A stretch of 64,000 nt of DNA from an uncultured Pelagibacteraceae bacterium (GCA_902581795.1 CACHPL010000002.1:1-64000); one strand, 5' to 3'; counted from the stretch's first letter, positions 8,544-17,922 are shown. The notes: generated by a model from the sequence alone, not told the origin. Translations and numbers: made by a program.

Positions 8544-10346
8544 ATGATAATACTTGGTATTCACGATGGACATGATAGTTCAGCTGCACTCTCTGTTGAT
8601 GGGAAGATAGTTTACGCATCACAGGAGGAAAGGTTCACTAATTTGAAAGGAGAATATGGATTTCCAAAAAATTCAGTAAATGATTGCCTTAAAACCACTG
8701 GAATAAGTTTAAAAGATATTGACGAAGTTGCATTAGCATCAAGATTCACAAATCCCGTTTTAATGCGAATTAAGCGAAACGCACAATTTGCAGTATCTGA
8801 TTGGGTAAGAGAACAAGAATTATATTGGAAACCAAAAATATTTAAAAATAGAAATATTAGCTATTGGAAATTATTCAAAAATAACAAAAAATATAAAAAA
8901 GATAATTTTTATAATTATAATTCTATTTTAAAAACCTATATGTCTAAAAAAGAACTATCTCTTTTTCACAAAAGAAGAGTTGAGGGTATTTCCAAAATAT
9001 TGAAAATTGGAAAAGACAAGATTAGAACTTATTTACATGAAGATTGTCACAAATATTATTCATATTATTTTTTTCCCGAAAGAGACAACGGTATAGCTAT
9101 TACTGCCGAAGGACTTGGAGATTATTCTAATGGATCTGTATCAACAATTAAAAATTCACTTTTTAAATTAAAGGCATTTAATACAGAAAATCACATAGGG
9201 CATATTTACCAGTACATAACTTTACTTTTAGGAATGAAACCAATGAACCATGAATATAAAGTTATGGGATTAGCTGCCTATTCATCAAAGTACGAAATTC
9301 AAAAATGCTACAATACTTTTGATGAAATACTTAAAATAAAAAAATTAAACGTTGTATTTAATAAAAAACCGAAAGACCTTTATTTTCATTTTAAAGAAAA
9401 ATTTAAGGATTGCAGATTTGATGGTATCGCAGGAGCATTACAGAAATTCACTGAAAATAAACTGGAAGAATGGTTTTTATCCTGTGTAAAAGAATTAAAT
9501 CAAAAAAGTATATATTTTTCTGGCGGTGTCGCTCAAAATATAAAAGCTGTAATGAAACTATCAAACAACAGTAAGTTCAAAAGAATTTTTGTACCACCCG
9601 CAGCTGGTGATACCTCGCTTTCCATCGGAGCCTGTTTTAAAGCAAATTCAGTTTTCTGTGAAAGAAATAAAATATCATCAAAAAAATATATAAAGCCGAT
9701 TGACAATATGTATTTGGGTTACAAAATTAAAAAAAATGATATTAAAAATTATATATTAAAAGAAAAAATTAAAAATAAATTTCACGTATATGAAAACATA
9801 CAGGCTAAAGAGATAGCTAAAGAAATTTTTAAAGGTAAAATAATCGGAAGATGTGTAGGAAATATGGAATTTGGTTTGAGATCTTTGGGAAATAGATCAA
9901 TTTTATGTGATCCAAGATTTTCATCTAATATTAGAAAAATTAATTTGAAAATTAAAAAAAGAGACTTTTGGATGCCTTTTACCCCAACTATTATTAAGGA
10001 AGATTTTGATAAATTTATTTTCAATCCAAGAAAAATAACATCTAAATTTATGGCAATGGCTTTCGAAACAACTTTGTCTGGACAAAAAAACTTACAAGCA
10101 GCTTTACATCCTTCGGACTATACCGCTAGACCTCAATTTTTAGAAAAAAAAGATAATCCTGAATACCATAATATCATATCGGAATTTAAAAAACTCAGCG
10201 GAGTTGGAGCCTTATTAAATACAAGTTTAAATCTTCATGGCCTTCCCGTGGTAAGAGATATTGCTGATGCATTCTATACATTCAATAATTCTAATCTTGA
10301 TGCGTTGATTATTGAAAACTATATGTTTAAAAAAAAGGTAGACTAA
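8544..10346 (+). CDS. Carbamoyltransferase (NodU/CmcH/TobZ family)
   Basis: 600 residues, the usual length. The N-terminal Kae1-like kinase fold shows GIHDGHDSSAALSVDG, SQEERFTN, and later YFSGGVAQNIKAV and PPAAGDTSLSIGA. The C-terminal domain has GNMEFGLRSLGNRSIL, the family's carbamoyl-phosphate/nucleotide-site region. It should move a carbamoyl group from carbamoyl phosphate, via carbamoyl adenylate, to a hydroxyl, here most likely on a sugar. It belongs to the FkbH-ACP-AAC(3) run with 4-base spacing. Confidence 0.88.
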   Translation: MIILGIHDGHDSSAALSVDGKIVYASQEERFTNLKGEYGFPKNSVNDCLKTTGISLKDIDEVALASRFTNPVLMRIKRNAQFAVSDWVREQELYWKPKIFKNRNISYWKLFKNNKKYKKDNFYNYNSILKTYMSKKELSLFHKRRVEGISKILKIGKDKIRTYLHEDCHKYYSYYFFPERDNGIAITAEGLGDYSNGSVSTIKNSLFKLKAFNTENHIGHIYQYITLLLGMKPMNHEYKVMGLAAYSSKYEIQKCYNTFDEILKIKKLNVVFNKKPKDLYFHFKEKFKDCRFDGIAGALQKFTENKLEEWFLSCVKELNQKSIYFSGGVAQNIKAVMKLSNNSKFKRIFVPPAAGDTSLSIGACFKANSVFCERNKISSKKYIKPIDNMYLGYKIKKNDIKNYILKEKIKNKFHVYENIQAKEIAKEIFKGKIIGRCVGNMEFGLRSLGNRSILCDPRFSSNIRKINLKIKKRDFWMPFTPTIIKEDFDKFIFNPRKITSKFMAMAFETTLSGQKNLQAALHPSDYTARPQFLEKKDNPEYHNIISEFKKLSGVGALLNTSLNLHGLPVVRDIADAFYTFNNSNLDALIIENYMFKKKVD

Positions 10347-10426
10347 TGAAGAGTAGTAGATTTAAAAAAGAGAATCATCAAGAAATCACAAACCTTCCTC
10401 AGAAGACTCTAGATTATTTAAAATAA
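10346..10426 (+). CDS. 26-codon open frame, possibly a gene remnant
   Basis: A short frame starts on the ATG that overlaps the carbamoyltransferase TAA (TAATG) and ends before the MaoC-SDR gene. The 26-residue product is hydrophilic (MKSSRFKKENHQEI...). I recognise nothing in it. The start overlap suggests translation is possible, but it may equally be the leftover 5' end of a deleted gene at an island junction. Confidence 0.25.
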   Translation: MKSSRFKKENHQEITNLPQKTLDYLK

Positions 10427-10462
10427 ATAGAGATTTTTAAACTATTAAGATCAGGCCATTTT

Positions 10463-11719
10463 ATGCAGGTAAAGATAAAGAAGAAAAAGTTTATATTGAA
10501 ACTTTCTGATGGAATTAAATTTTCTAAAATTAGTAAAGATTTCAATAAAATACATATTAATAAAAATTATGGTTATAATTCTATTTATGGTCAAAACATA
10601 GTTCATGGCGTTTTGAGTATTATATTTTTTTTTAAAAATATTCAATTAAATGAGAAAATTGACTTTTCTAGAATAAATATAAATTTTTTAAATCCTTTAA
10701 ATTATAATGAAATAATCTATATAAAACAAACTTCTGCTGATAAAAATAAAGCAAATTTTTTGCTAATCCAAAATAATCAACCTTCTGTCGATATTAATAT
10801 TGAAAAAATAAAAGTAAAAAAAAAAATAAAAACAAATATTTTTTTAGAAAAAAATTTTTTAAGAGTTTTAAAAAAAATTAGCTGGTATACTGGCATGATA
10901 TATCCTGGGGAAAATTCTCTATTACAAAATATTAATATTCTTAAGTTTCAAAAAAAACAATTTGGTAGAAAATTTAAAGTACTCTCTAAAAAACTCGATA
11001 GTAGATTACCTATTATTAATAATTCTATGGATTATAGACATTACAAGGTTAACTTCAGATCTATAGAAAGACCATATTTAAAATCGAAAAAAAATAAACC
11101 AAATAATTTTTTAATTAGTAAAATCAAAAGATGCAAACGCAATGTTTTAATAATTGGAGCTAGTCAAGGTATAGGTAGAGATCTTTTTAATTTATTTAAA
11201 TATAATAAAAAAATAATTAAAATAGCAACATACTTTAGAAATAAAATAAAAATTAAAAGCAAGAATGTTGTAGCTAAAAAAATCAATATTTTGAAAGATA
11301 TAAGTAAAATTCAAAAAATTATTTTAGATTATACCCCATTAAATATATATTATTTTGCTACTCCTAAAATTTTATTTAACAAAACTATACATAGTCAGAA
11401 AATTAAAGATTATAAAAATTATTATGTATCAATTCCATTAAAAATATTATCCAAAGTTAAAAAAAAAGATTTTAATTTCTTTTATCCATCTACAACTTTC
11501 ATTAATTTTAACAAAAGCTATCCATACTCAAAAATTAAAACGTTAGGTGAAAAGAAAGTGATTAAATTTTGTAAAAAAAATAAAATTAAATTTTTTGTTC
11601 ATAGGTTTCCAGCAATTAACTCTAGACAGTCAATTACATTAACAAATCCTGAGAATCAAAATTTAAATGAATATTTAATGCTGAATAAAAAAGTTATAAA
11701 GAATATGTTATTTTATTAA
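10463..11719 (+). CDS. MaoC-like hotdog / short-chain dehydrogenase fusion protein
   Basis: 418 residues in two parts. Residues 15-115 look like a MaoC-type hydratase: DFNKIH (D26, H31) then YGQNIVHGVLS. Residues 227-418 form an SDR with nucleotide motif IGASQGIG (232-238), FYPST and the Y353-x-x-x-K357 pair (YPYSK). The region between (115-225) is unassigned. A dehydratase and a ketoreductase in one chain, in a cluster with FkbH and an ACP, suggest reductive processing of an ACP-bound acyl unit, which is inference. The SDR end is short, so activity could be altered. Confidence 0.65.
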   Translation: MQVKIKKKKFILKLSDGIKFSKISKDFNKIHINKNYGYNSIYGQNIVHGVLSIIFFFKNIQLNEKIDFSRININFLNPLNYNEIIYIKQTSADKNKANFLLIQNNQPSVDINIEKIKVKKKIKTNIFLEKNFLRVLKKISWYTGMIYPGENSLLQNINILKFQKKQFGRKFKVLSKKLDSRLPIINNSMDYRHYKVNFRSIERPYLKSKKNKPNNFLISKIKRCKRNVLIIGASQGIGRDLFNLFKYNKKIIKIATYFRNKIKIKSKNVVAKKINILKDISKIQKIILDYTPLNIYYFATPKILFNKTIHSQKIKDYKNYYVSIPLKILSKVKKKDFNFFYPSTTFINFNKSYPYSKIKTLGEKKVIKFCKKNKIKFFVHRFPAINSRQSITLTNPENQNLNEYLMLNKKVIKNMLFY

Positions 11720-11749
11720 ATTTTATGATAAACGGAAAGTAACACCATC

Positions 11750-12508
11750 ATGAGTGCAAAAATTTTAGCTTTAATACCAACTCGGTTAAATTCTAGAAGA
11801 TTACCAGCAAAAGCTCTGCTGCCAATAAATAATATGCCATTAGTAATGCATGTTTATAAGAGAACAACATTATCTAAAAAAATTAATGATGTTTATATTT
11901 GTTGTGATGATAAAAAAATTTTTAATGCTGTAAAAAAATTTGGAGCCAAAGTTATTATGACTTCAAAAAGTCACAAAAATGGAACAGATAGAATTTGTGA
12001 AGCATTTAAGAAAATAAAAAATAACGAAAAATATAAGTTAGTAGTTGATGTTCAGGGTGATGAGCCTTTGATTAGCCCAAACCATATAAGTAAAGTTGTT
12101 GAACACCATCTTAAAAATATGGATGCAGATATTATTCTTCCAAACTTAAAAGTTAAATCAACAAATAATACTAATATTGTGAAGCTTGTTACTAATAAAA
12201 AAAATCAGGTAATGTATATATCTAGAGCCAACATTCCTTATGAATTTAAAAATAAAGCAAAATACTTCAAAAAACATTTATCTGTTATTTCTTTTAAACC
12301 CAAATCTCTTATTGCATTTAGTAAATCTAAAATTAGTGAAATAGAAAAAATAGAAGACATTGAACTCTTAAGGGCAATCGATATCGGATTAAAGATAAAA
12401 ACTATTAATTTAAAAGGCGATAGTTTTTCAATAGATATATTTGAAGATTATAAAAAAGCACAAAACCAGATTTCTAGAGATAGATATTTTAAGTTTTATA
12501 AAACTTAA
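11750..12508 (+). CDS. kdsB: 3-deoxy-manno-octulosonate cytidylyltransferase
   Basis: At 252 residues it is full length for KdsB, which activates Kdo to CMP-Kdo for the lipopolysaccharide core. Motifs are ALIPTRLNSRRLPAKAL (nucleotide binding), VIMTSKSHKNGTDRICEA and VVDVQGDEPLI. It might be an island-specific copy used for a Kdo-like sugar in the polysaccharide; I cannot tell whether a second kdsB exists elsewhere. The ATG at 11750 aligns with the family N-terminus. Confidence 0.85.
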   Translation: MSAKILALIPTRLNSRRLPAKALLPINNMPLVMHVYKRTTLSKKINDVYICCDDKKIFNAVKKFGAKVIMTSKSHKNGTDRICEAFKKIKNNEKYKLVVDVQGDEPLISPNHISKVVEHHLKNMDADIILPNLKVKSTNNTNIVKLVTNKKNQVMYISRANIPYEFKNKAKYFKKHLSVISFKPKSLIAFSKSKISEIEKIEDIELLRAIDIGLKIKTINLKGDSFSIDIFEDYKKAQNQISRDRYFKFYKT

Positions 12509-12562
12509 AAAATTACTTCAATTAATGACTAATTCAGAGATACTATTTAAAATTATTAATTA

Positions 12563-13885
12563 ATGGAAAAAGAACAGGTTCAATTAATTAAAAGGGCAAA
12601 AAAATTTATGTCATCCTTCAACAATGAAAGTTATGCCCCTCAAAAAGACTCCATTTTTTATTTTGTAACAACTTCAAATTTTATTGGCTCATATATTCTA
12701 AATTCATTGTCAAATATTAAAAACCAAACAATATTTAAGAATTTTTGGATAATTTTTAAGGATGTATTTTATAGTCTAAATTATTCAAATTTTGAAATAA
12801 TCAATCCAACTAAAAATTATGAATATGATAAGATTGTAGTCACTTGGGGGTTACAAAATAATTTTAATAAAGATGGATCGCTAGATGATAGATATTTTAA
12901 TATAAATTCTAAAAGTTTAAAAAAAACTTTATGGTTTGTAATTTATATGAGTGAAGAAAAACCAAGATGTATAAGTGATAATATAATTCTTCTCAAACCC
13001 AAAAAAAGTAAAAGTTTAAATATTTTTATTATATTTAAGACTATATGCAAAAATATTTTATTTTTATTTAAAAATACCAAATATTTTTTATCACTAATTT
13101 CAAATCATAATTACTTCGCACAGATTTTTTTGAAGCAAATTGAACCTTTTTTAAATCATAATATTAAAAAAGTTCTAATACCTTATGAAGGACAGCCTTT
13201 TCAAAATAGTTTTATCGGTTTTTTAAAAAATAATTTTTTAGATATTAAAATATTGGGATATATACATTCTCCACCTTTAGCTGTTCCTTCAAATTTTATT
13301 CGAAAAAATGATAGTCCCGATCAAATTATTTTAAATGGAAAAGACCAATTATATTGCTTTACTAAGATTTTAGGTTGGAAAAAAAGTTCAATTAGAATAA
13401 TGCCATCTTTTAGATTTATAAAAGGAAAACAAAAGCAAAAAAATACGATTTTTTTGCCTCTGGGTATTAAAAAACCTGAGCACGTCATTGACAGCTTGAA
13501 ATTTTTACATAAACACAATTATATAAATATTAAAAAATATAAATGTAAAAATCATCCTTTAGCTGGAAATTCAAAAAATAATTTGAAACTCATGCTATCT
13601 GTTTCAAATTTTGTAAAAACATCCGAAAGATCAAAATTTAAATCTAAAAAAAACCCACTAGTTTTTATTGGTAGTTCTGGCGCAATAATAGAAGCTTTAG
13701 AAAGAGGAGCGAGTGTAATACAAATTTGTGAATTTCCATTAAACGATATTTATTCAAATAAAATTTGGCCTAGCATATTATCTAAAAAAATAAGACATAA
13801 TATTTATATTTATAAGATAAGGAAAAAAGGAAATTTAATTAAATTAGGAAAAAAAAAAGTTAATTTGAAAAATTTTTTTAATTGA
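12563..13885 (+). CDS. Putative GT-B-type glycosyltransferase/surface carbohydrate biosynthesis protein
   Basis: A 440-residue protein that I do not recognise securely. The C-terminal half looks GT-B like: LIPYEGQPFQNSFIG, LGYIHSPPLAVPSNF, KNHPLAGNSKN and VFIGSSGAIIEALERGASVI, where the last resembles the sugar-nucleotide loop. This pattern recalls the LIC13510-type O-antigen proteins found beside LIC12162-type proteins, one of which is encoded at 2042-3805. There is no membrane segment of note. Role: probably a transferase or carbohydrate assembly factor. Confidence 0.45.
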   Translation: MEKEQVQLIKRAKKFMSSFNNESYAPQKDSIFYFVTTSNFIGSYILNSLSNIKNQTIFKNFWIIFKDVFYSLNYSNFEIINPTKNYEYDKIVVTWGLQNNFNKDGSLDDRYFNINSKSLKKTLWFVIYMSEEKPRCISDNIILLKPKKSKSLNIFIIFKTICKNILFLFKNTKYFLSLISNHNYFAQIFLKQIEPFLNHNIKKVLIPYEGQPFQNSFIGFLKNNFLDIKILGYIHSPPLAVPSNFIRKNDSPDQIILNGKDQLYCFTKILGWKKSSIRIMPSFRFIKGKQKQKNTIFLPLGIKKPEHVIDSLKFLHKHNYINIKKYKCKNHPLAGNSKNNLKLMLSVSNFVKTSERSKFKSKKNPLVFIGSSGAIIEALERGASVIQICEFPLNDIYSNKIWPSILSKKIRHNIYIYKIRKKGNLIKLGKKKVNLKNFFN

Positions 13886-14751
13886 AAAATATGGAAAATC
13901 TAGCCAAAGTAATATTTAGTTTTTTAAATCTTTTTGACACTTTTTTAAAGAAAATTTTTAATATAAGTTTTTTGACACATTTTAAGGAAATTTTAGAAAA
14001 AAAATCTTATAAAAAAATAAAAATTCATAATGATGATGTAGAATTTTTTATTCCAAATAAAACTGTATTGTGGAGAGTAGACACTTTTTTTGAAAAGGAA
14101 CCTGATACTCTGACCTGGATAGATAGTTTTAAAGATAATAATAAAATTGTTTTTTGGGATATCGGAGCAAACATTGGTCTTTATTCAATTTATGCAGCTC
14201 TCAGACACAAAAATATTGAGGTAATTAGTTTTGAGCCATCAACAAACAATCTAAGAATTTTGAGTAGAAATATTTCTATTAATAATTTAGAAGAAAAAAT
14301 TAAAATTAATCAATTTCCTCTAAGCGACAGAGTTAATGAACATGCAATAATGAATGAAAGTGAATTTATAGAGGGATGGTCGATGGGTTCTTTCGCTTAC
14401 AAACACGATTTTGAAGGTAAAACATTAAACCCCAAACAAAAATATAAAATTTTTGGGACCTCAGTGAATTTTTTACTAGATAATAAAATATTAAATATGC
14501 CAGATTATATAAAAATTGATGTTGATGGTATTGAGCATCAGATTTTAAAAGGAGCAAATAAATATATGCACAATATAAGGATAAAAGGTGTGTTAATTGA
14601 AATAAATGAGAATTTTAAAGAACAGTTTGATAATGTTTTAAAAATTATGTCAAATGCAAAATTTGAAATTAAGTCTAAAAAACCTACTGGAACTTTTTTT
14701 AAAGAAGAAAAATATAATAAAATATTTAACTATTTATTTGAGAGAAAATGA
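13882..14751 (+). CDS. FkbM-family methyltransferase
   Basis: The 289-residue protein has the FkbM core: FWDIGANIGLYSIYA (motif I), EVISFEPSTNN, then YIKIDVDGIEHQILKGA, the family signature. FkbM proteins O-methylate sugars or secondary metabolites. The TTG at 13882 overlaps the upstream stop (TTGA); an ATG at 13891 is an equally possible start. The 3' end overlaps the oxygenase gene by 4 bases, so the three genes are translationally linked. Confidence 0.82.
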   Translation: MKNMENLAKVIFSFLNLFDTFLKKIFNISFLTHFKEILEKKSYKKIKIHNDDVEFFIPNKTVLWRVDTFFEKEPDTLTWIDSFKDNNKIVFWDIGANIGLYSIYAALRHKNIEVISFEPSTNNLRILSRNISINNLEEKIKINQFPLSDRVNEHAIMNESEFIEGWSMGSFAYKHDFEGKTLNPKQKYKIFGTSVNFLLDNKILNMPDYIKIDVDGIEHQILKGANKYMHNIRIKGVLIEINENFKEQFDNVLKIMSNAKFEIKSKKPTGTFFKEEKYNKIFNYLFERK

Positions 14752-15374
14752 ATATTAAAATAATAGATAATTTTTTAGATCAAAAAGATTTAATTGAAAT
14801 ATCATCAATTAAATTAAAAAAAGTTGATAGTAATAAAGTTAAAGTCTATCACAACAGTATCGATAAAAATAATAAAACTAAAGTAGAGTGTTTAACTCCT
14901 GAATTTTTAAATAGGTTAAACAAAAATTATCATTCTAAAGCACTAGACTTACTTGAAGAGCTAAACCCTAATAAAGTAGGACTATATGATTATTCTGAAT
15001 TTCATATAATTGAAACTGGTGCTAATTATCAATTTCCAATTCACGATGACACCCCTAATAAACTTTTAAGTGGTGTTATTTATTTAAAACCAGAAACAAA
15101 TGTTGGAACAATATTTTATAAAAATAAAAAAGGGGAGGGTAAAAATATAACTGAATGGAGAATAAATAGAGGTGTATTTTTTTCAAGAAGTGAAAAGGAA
15201 ACATGGCATTCTTACAAAGGAGATGGAAAGTCAAATAGGTTAGCATTAGTTTATAATTTAATGACAAATAGAATAAAGGAAGTATACAAAATAGAGAAAA
15301 GAAGTTACCTTTTAGGGCAGTTTAGATACAAGATTAATCCATATCTTTATAAATTTTTTAGGTTTACCATTTAA
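14748..15374 (+). CDS. 2-oxoglutarate/Fe(II)-dependent oxygenase
   Basis: A 208-residue double-stranded beta-helix protein. The iron ligands are likely FPIHDD (H-x-D) and the distal TWHSYKG histidine, with R in KSNRLALVYN to hold 2-oxoglutarate. This is the prolyl-hydroxylase-like arrangement. It overlaps the FkbM gene by 4 bases. Hydroxylation of a sugar or protein acceptor before methylation is a plausible but unproven coupling. Confidence 0.75.
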   Translation: MNIKIIDNFLDQKDLIEISSIKLKKVDSNKVKVYHNSIDKNNKTKVECLTPEFLNRLNKNYHSKALDLLEELNPNKVGLYDYSEFHIIETGANYQFPIHDDTPNKLLSGVIYLKPETNVGTIFYKNKKGEGKNITEWRINRGVFFSRSEKETWHSYKGDGKSNRLALVYNLMTNRIKEVYKIEKRSYLLGQFRYKINPYLYKFFRFTI

Positions 15375-15384
15375 ATTAAATTTT

Positions 15385-16119
15385 ATGAAAGTCATAATAT
15401 TAGCTGGTGGAATGGGAACTAGATTGCCAGAATATACTGAGGTTATGCCAAAACCGATGGTTAGGATTGGCGGGATACCAATTCTAATCCATATAATGAA
15501 TTTATATTTAAGATATGGTCATAAAAATTTCTATGTTGCTTTAGGTTATAAAAGCGAAATAGTAAAAAAATATTTTAAAAATTTTCAAAAGTATGATCAA
15601 AGTTTTAAATATAAAATCAAAGGTAAATCTTGTTTAATAACTTTGTCATATACTGGGAAAAAAACATTAACTGGTGGTAGGCTTAAAAAAATGAAAAAAT
15701 TTGTAAATAAGAATGAAAATTTTATGTTTACTTACGGAGATGGAATTTCTTCAGTTAATATTTCACAACTAGTGAAATTTCACAAAAAACATAATAAAAT
15801 GGTTACAGTTACAGCAGTGAGACCACCTGCAAGATTTGGAGAGATCTCTCTTAAAAAAAATAAAGTTATGTTTTTTAAAGAAAAACCTCAGGTTTCACAA
15901 AGTTGGATCAACGGTGGTTTTTTTGTTAGTAAATACGATTTCTTTAAACTCATAAAAGGTAATGCTACAATTTTGGAAAAGCAGCCTCTTGAGAGCGTTA
16001 CTCAAAAAAAACAATTATACGCATTTAAACATAAAGGTTTTTGGAAGTGCATGGATACAAAACGAGATAAAGATGTTTTAGAGTCAATTTATAAAAGAAA
16101 TAAATTCAAATTAAGTTGA
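15385..16119 (+). CDS. rfbF: Glucose-1-phosphate cytidylyltransferase
   Basis: This 244-residue nucleotidyltransferase carries ILAGGMGTRL, the MPKPMVRIGG lysine loop and HIMNLYLRYGHKNF, diagnostic for RfbF over RfbA or GalU. It makes CDP-glucose from CTP and glucose-1-phosphate, the entry to 3,6-dideoxyhexoses. It is a little shorter than the usual ~257 residues. The following gene overlaps its stop (TTGA). No clear CDP-glucose 4,6-dehydratase (rfbG) or dehydrase (rfbH) is visible in this window. Confidence 0.88.
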   Translation: MKVIILAGGMGTRLPEYTEVMPKPMVRIGGIPILIHIMNLYLRYGHKNFYVALGYKSEIVKKYFKNFQKYDQSFKYKIKGKSCLITLSYTGKKTLTGGRLKKMKKFVNKNENFMFTYGDGISSVNISQLVKFHKKHNKMVTVTAVRPPARFGEISLKKNKVMFFKEKPQVSQSWINGGFFVSKYDFFKLIKGNATILEKQPLESVTQKKQLYAFKHKGFWKCMDTKRDKDVLESIYKRNKFKLS

Positions 16120-17024
16120 AAAGAAAAAAAATACTCATAGTTGGTGGAACAGGCTTTATTGGTTACCATCTCGCAAAAAAATCCCTTGAAAAAAATTGGG
16201 AAGTTACAAGCATCTCTACGAAAACTCCAAAAAAAAAGAGATATTTAAAAAAAGTAAAATATATTTTTTGCGATATATCAAAAAAAGGTATTTTAAAAAG
16301 AAAAATTAAAAATAATTTTGACTATGTAGTTAATTTAGGTGGTTATGTTGATCACTCGAAGAAGAAAAAAACATACCAAAGTCACTATATTGGATGTAAA
16401 AACCTAACAGAGATTTTTTTAAATAGACCATTAAAAAGCTTTGTTCAAATGGGTAGTAGTGTTGAATATGGATATGCAAAATCACCACAAACAGAAAAAA
16501 TTAAAACAAAAGTTTCATCTTTAAAATCTATTTATGGTAAAGCTAAATTAAATTCGTCTGAATTTTTAATTCAAAAATATAAAAAAAATAATTTCCCTGC
16601 CACAATATTAAGATTATATTTGTCTTATGGTCCTAAACAGGACATTAATCGTTTTATACCAATAATAATTAATTCATGTTTGAGAGGTAAAAAATTTCCC
16701 TGTTCTAATGGAATACAATTTCGTGATTTTCTACATGTAGATGATGTAATAAGTGCAATTATCAAATGTCTTTTAAGCAAAAAAGCTAAAGGACAAATAT
16801 TTAATTTGGGAAGTGGAAAACCTCAAAAAATTAAAAATATTATAAAAAAAATCGTTAAAATAATTAATTCTGGAATACCGAACTATGGAAAAATTAAATT
16901 AAGAAAGGACGAAATTATAAAACTTTATCCTGATATTTCTAAAATCAAAACAAAACTAAATTGGAAGCCGAAAATTTCATTTAATAGTGGTTTGATAAAA
17001 ACTATTAAATATTATGAAAAATAA
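16116..17024 (+). CDS. NAD-dependent epimerase/dehydratase (extended SDR)
   Basis: 302 residues with the Rossmann motif VGGTGFIGYHLA at the N-terminus, MGSSVEYG, the catalytic SIYGKAK pair (Y-x-x-x-K) and RDFLHVDDVISAI, all marks of nucleotide-sugar extended SDRs. Start is the TTG in the TTGA overlap with rfbF. At ~300 residues it is nearer in size to CDP-abequose-synthase-type reductases than to CDP-glucose 4,6-dehydratase (~357). It probably acts on the CDP-sugar, which is inferred from coupling. Confidence 0.75.
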   Translation: MKRKKILIVGGTGFIGYHLAKKSLEKNWEVTSISTKTPKKKRYLKKVKYIFCDISKKGILKRKIKNNFDYVVNLGGYVDHSKKKKTYQSHYIGCKNLTEIFLNRPLKSFVQMGSSVEYGYAKSPQTEKIKTKVSSLKSIYGKAKLNSSEFLIQKYKKNNFPATILRLYLSYGPKQDINRFIPIIINSCLRGKKFPCSNGIQFRDFLHVDDVISAIIKCLLSKKAKGQIFNLGSGKPQKIKNIIKKIVKIINSGIPNYGKIKLRKDEIIKLYPDISKIKTKLNWKPKISFNSGLIKTIKYYEK

Positions 17025-17922
17025 ATCTTACCTAACAGAACCGCTAGTAAGTGTAATAGTAAATTGCCATAATGGTGAAAAGTTTCTTAAAGAATGTTTG
17101 GATAGCGTAGTTAACCAAACATATAAAAAATGGGAGTTAATTTTTTGGGACAATTTTTCTAAAGATTCAAGTAAAGAAATTTTTATGCAATATAATGAAA
17201 AAAGATTTAAATATTTTCATGCAGACAAGTTCACATCTCTTTATACTGCAAGAAACCTAGCTCTAAGAAAAGCTTCAGGAGATTTTATTTCTTTTTTAGA
17301 TACTGATGATTTTTGGTTTGAAAAAAAATTAGAGAAACAATTAAAGGTCTTTAATCATAATAGAAATTTAGGAATAGTTTACTCAAACTATTATTATTAT
17401 TTTAATAAAAGTAAAATAAAAAAAGTTATTAACAAAAAAATGCCTACTGGAAAAATCACCCAACAATTATTGAAGCATTATAATATTGGAGGAATATTGA
17501 CAGCTTTATGTAGGCGTGACTTATTCAAGAAAAAAATTTTTGAAAATAATTATGAAATAATTGGAGATTTCGATTTTTTTTTAAATGTTAGCAATTTTAC
17601 TTATTTTGGTTGCGTACAAGAACCTTTGGCAACATATCGATTACATGGAGAAAATACTTCATTAAAAAAATTAGATCTACAAATTAAAGAGTTAGAGTAT
17701 TGGTTGGATCAAAACAAAGACATATATTTAAAAAATAATTATTCGTTAAATGGTGTTTTTATTAATTTACAATCTCTTAAAATTAAAAAATGTTTTCTTG
17801 ACGGAAATAAATATAGAGGTCTAATTGAAATATTTAAATTTCCTCTTACAATAAAAAAATTAAAGTTTTTATTAATTTTTTTCGTTCCCAAAAGAAAAAC
17901 TCAGACTTTCTTTAATTGGTAG
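17014..17922 (+). CDS. Family 2 glycosyltransferase
   Basis: 302 residues with the GT-A start VSVIVNCHNGEKFLKECLDS, the donor-binding FLDTDDFW (D-x-D) and IIGDFDFFLNVS in the acceptor region. No transmembrane segment is obvious, so it is cytoplasmic or peripheral. It overlaps the upstream SDR gene by 11 bases. It should transfer a sugar from a nucleotide donor to the growing repeat unit; donor and acceptor are unknown. Confidence 0.88.
   Translation: MKNKSYLTEPLVSVIVNCHNGEKFLKECLDSVVNQTYKKWELIFWDNFSKDSSKEIFMQYNEKRFKYFHADKFTSLYTARNLALRKASGDFISFLDTDDFWFEKKLEKQLKVFNHNRNLGIVYSNYYYYFNKSKIKKVINKKMPTGKITQQLLKHYNIGGILTALCRRDLFKKKIFENNYEIIGDFDFFLNVSNFTYFGCVQEPLATYRLHGENTSLKKLDLQIKELEYWLDQNKDIYLKNNYSLNGVFINLQSLKIKKCFLDGNKYRGLIEIFKFPLTIKKLKFLLIFFVPKRKTQTFFNW

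Noticed and set aside
16116-17024. CDP-glucose 4,6-dehydratase (rfbG)
   Set aside because: The protein is about 55 residues too short and lacks a clear match; kept as a general nucleotide-sugar SDR.
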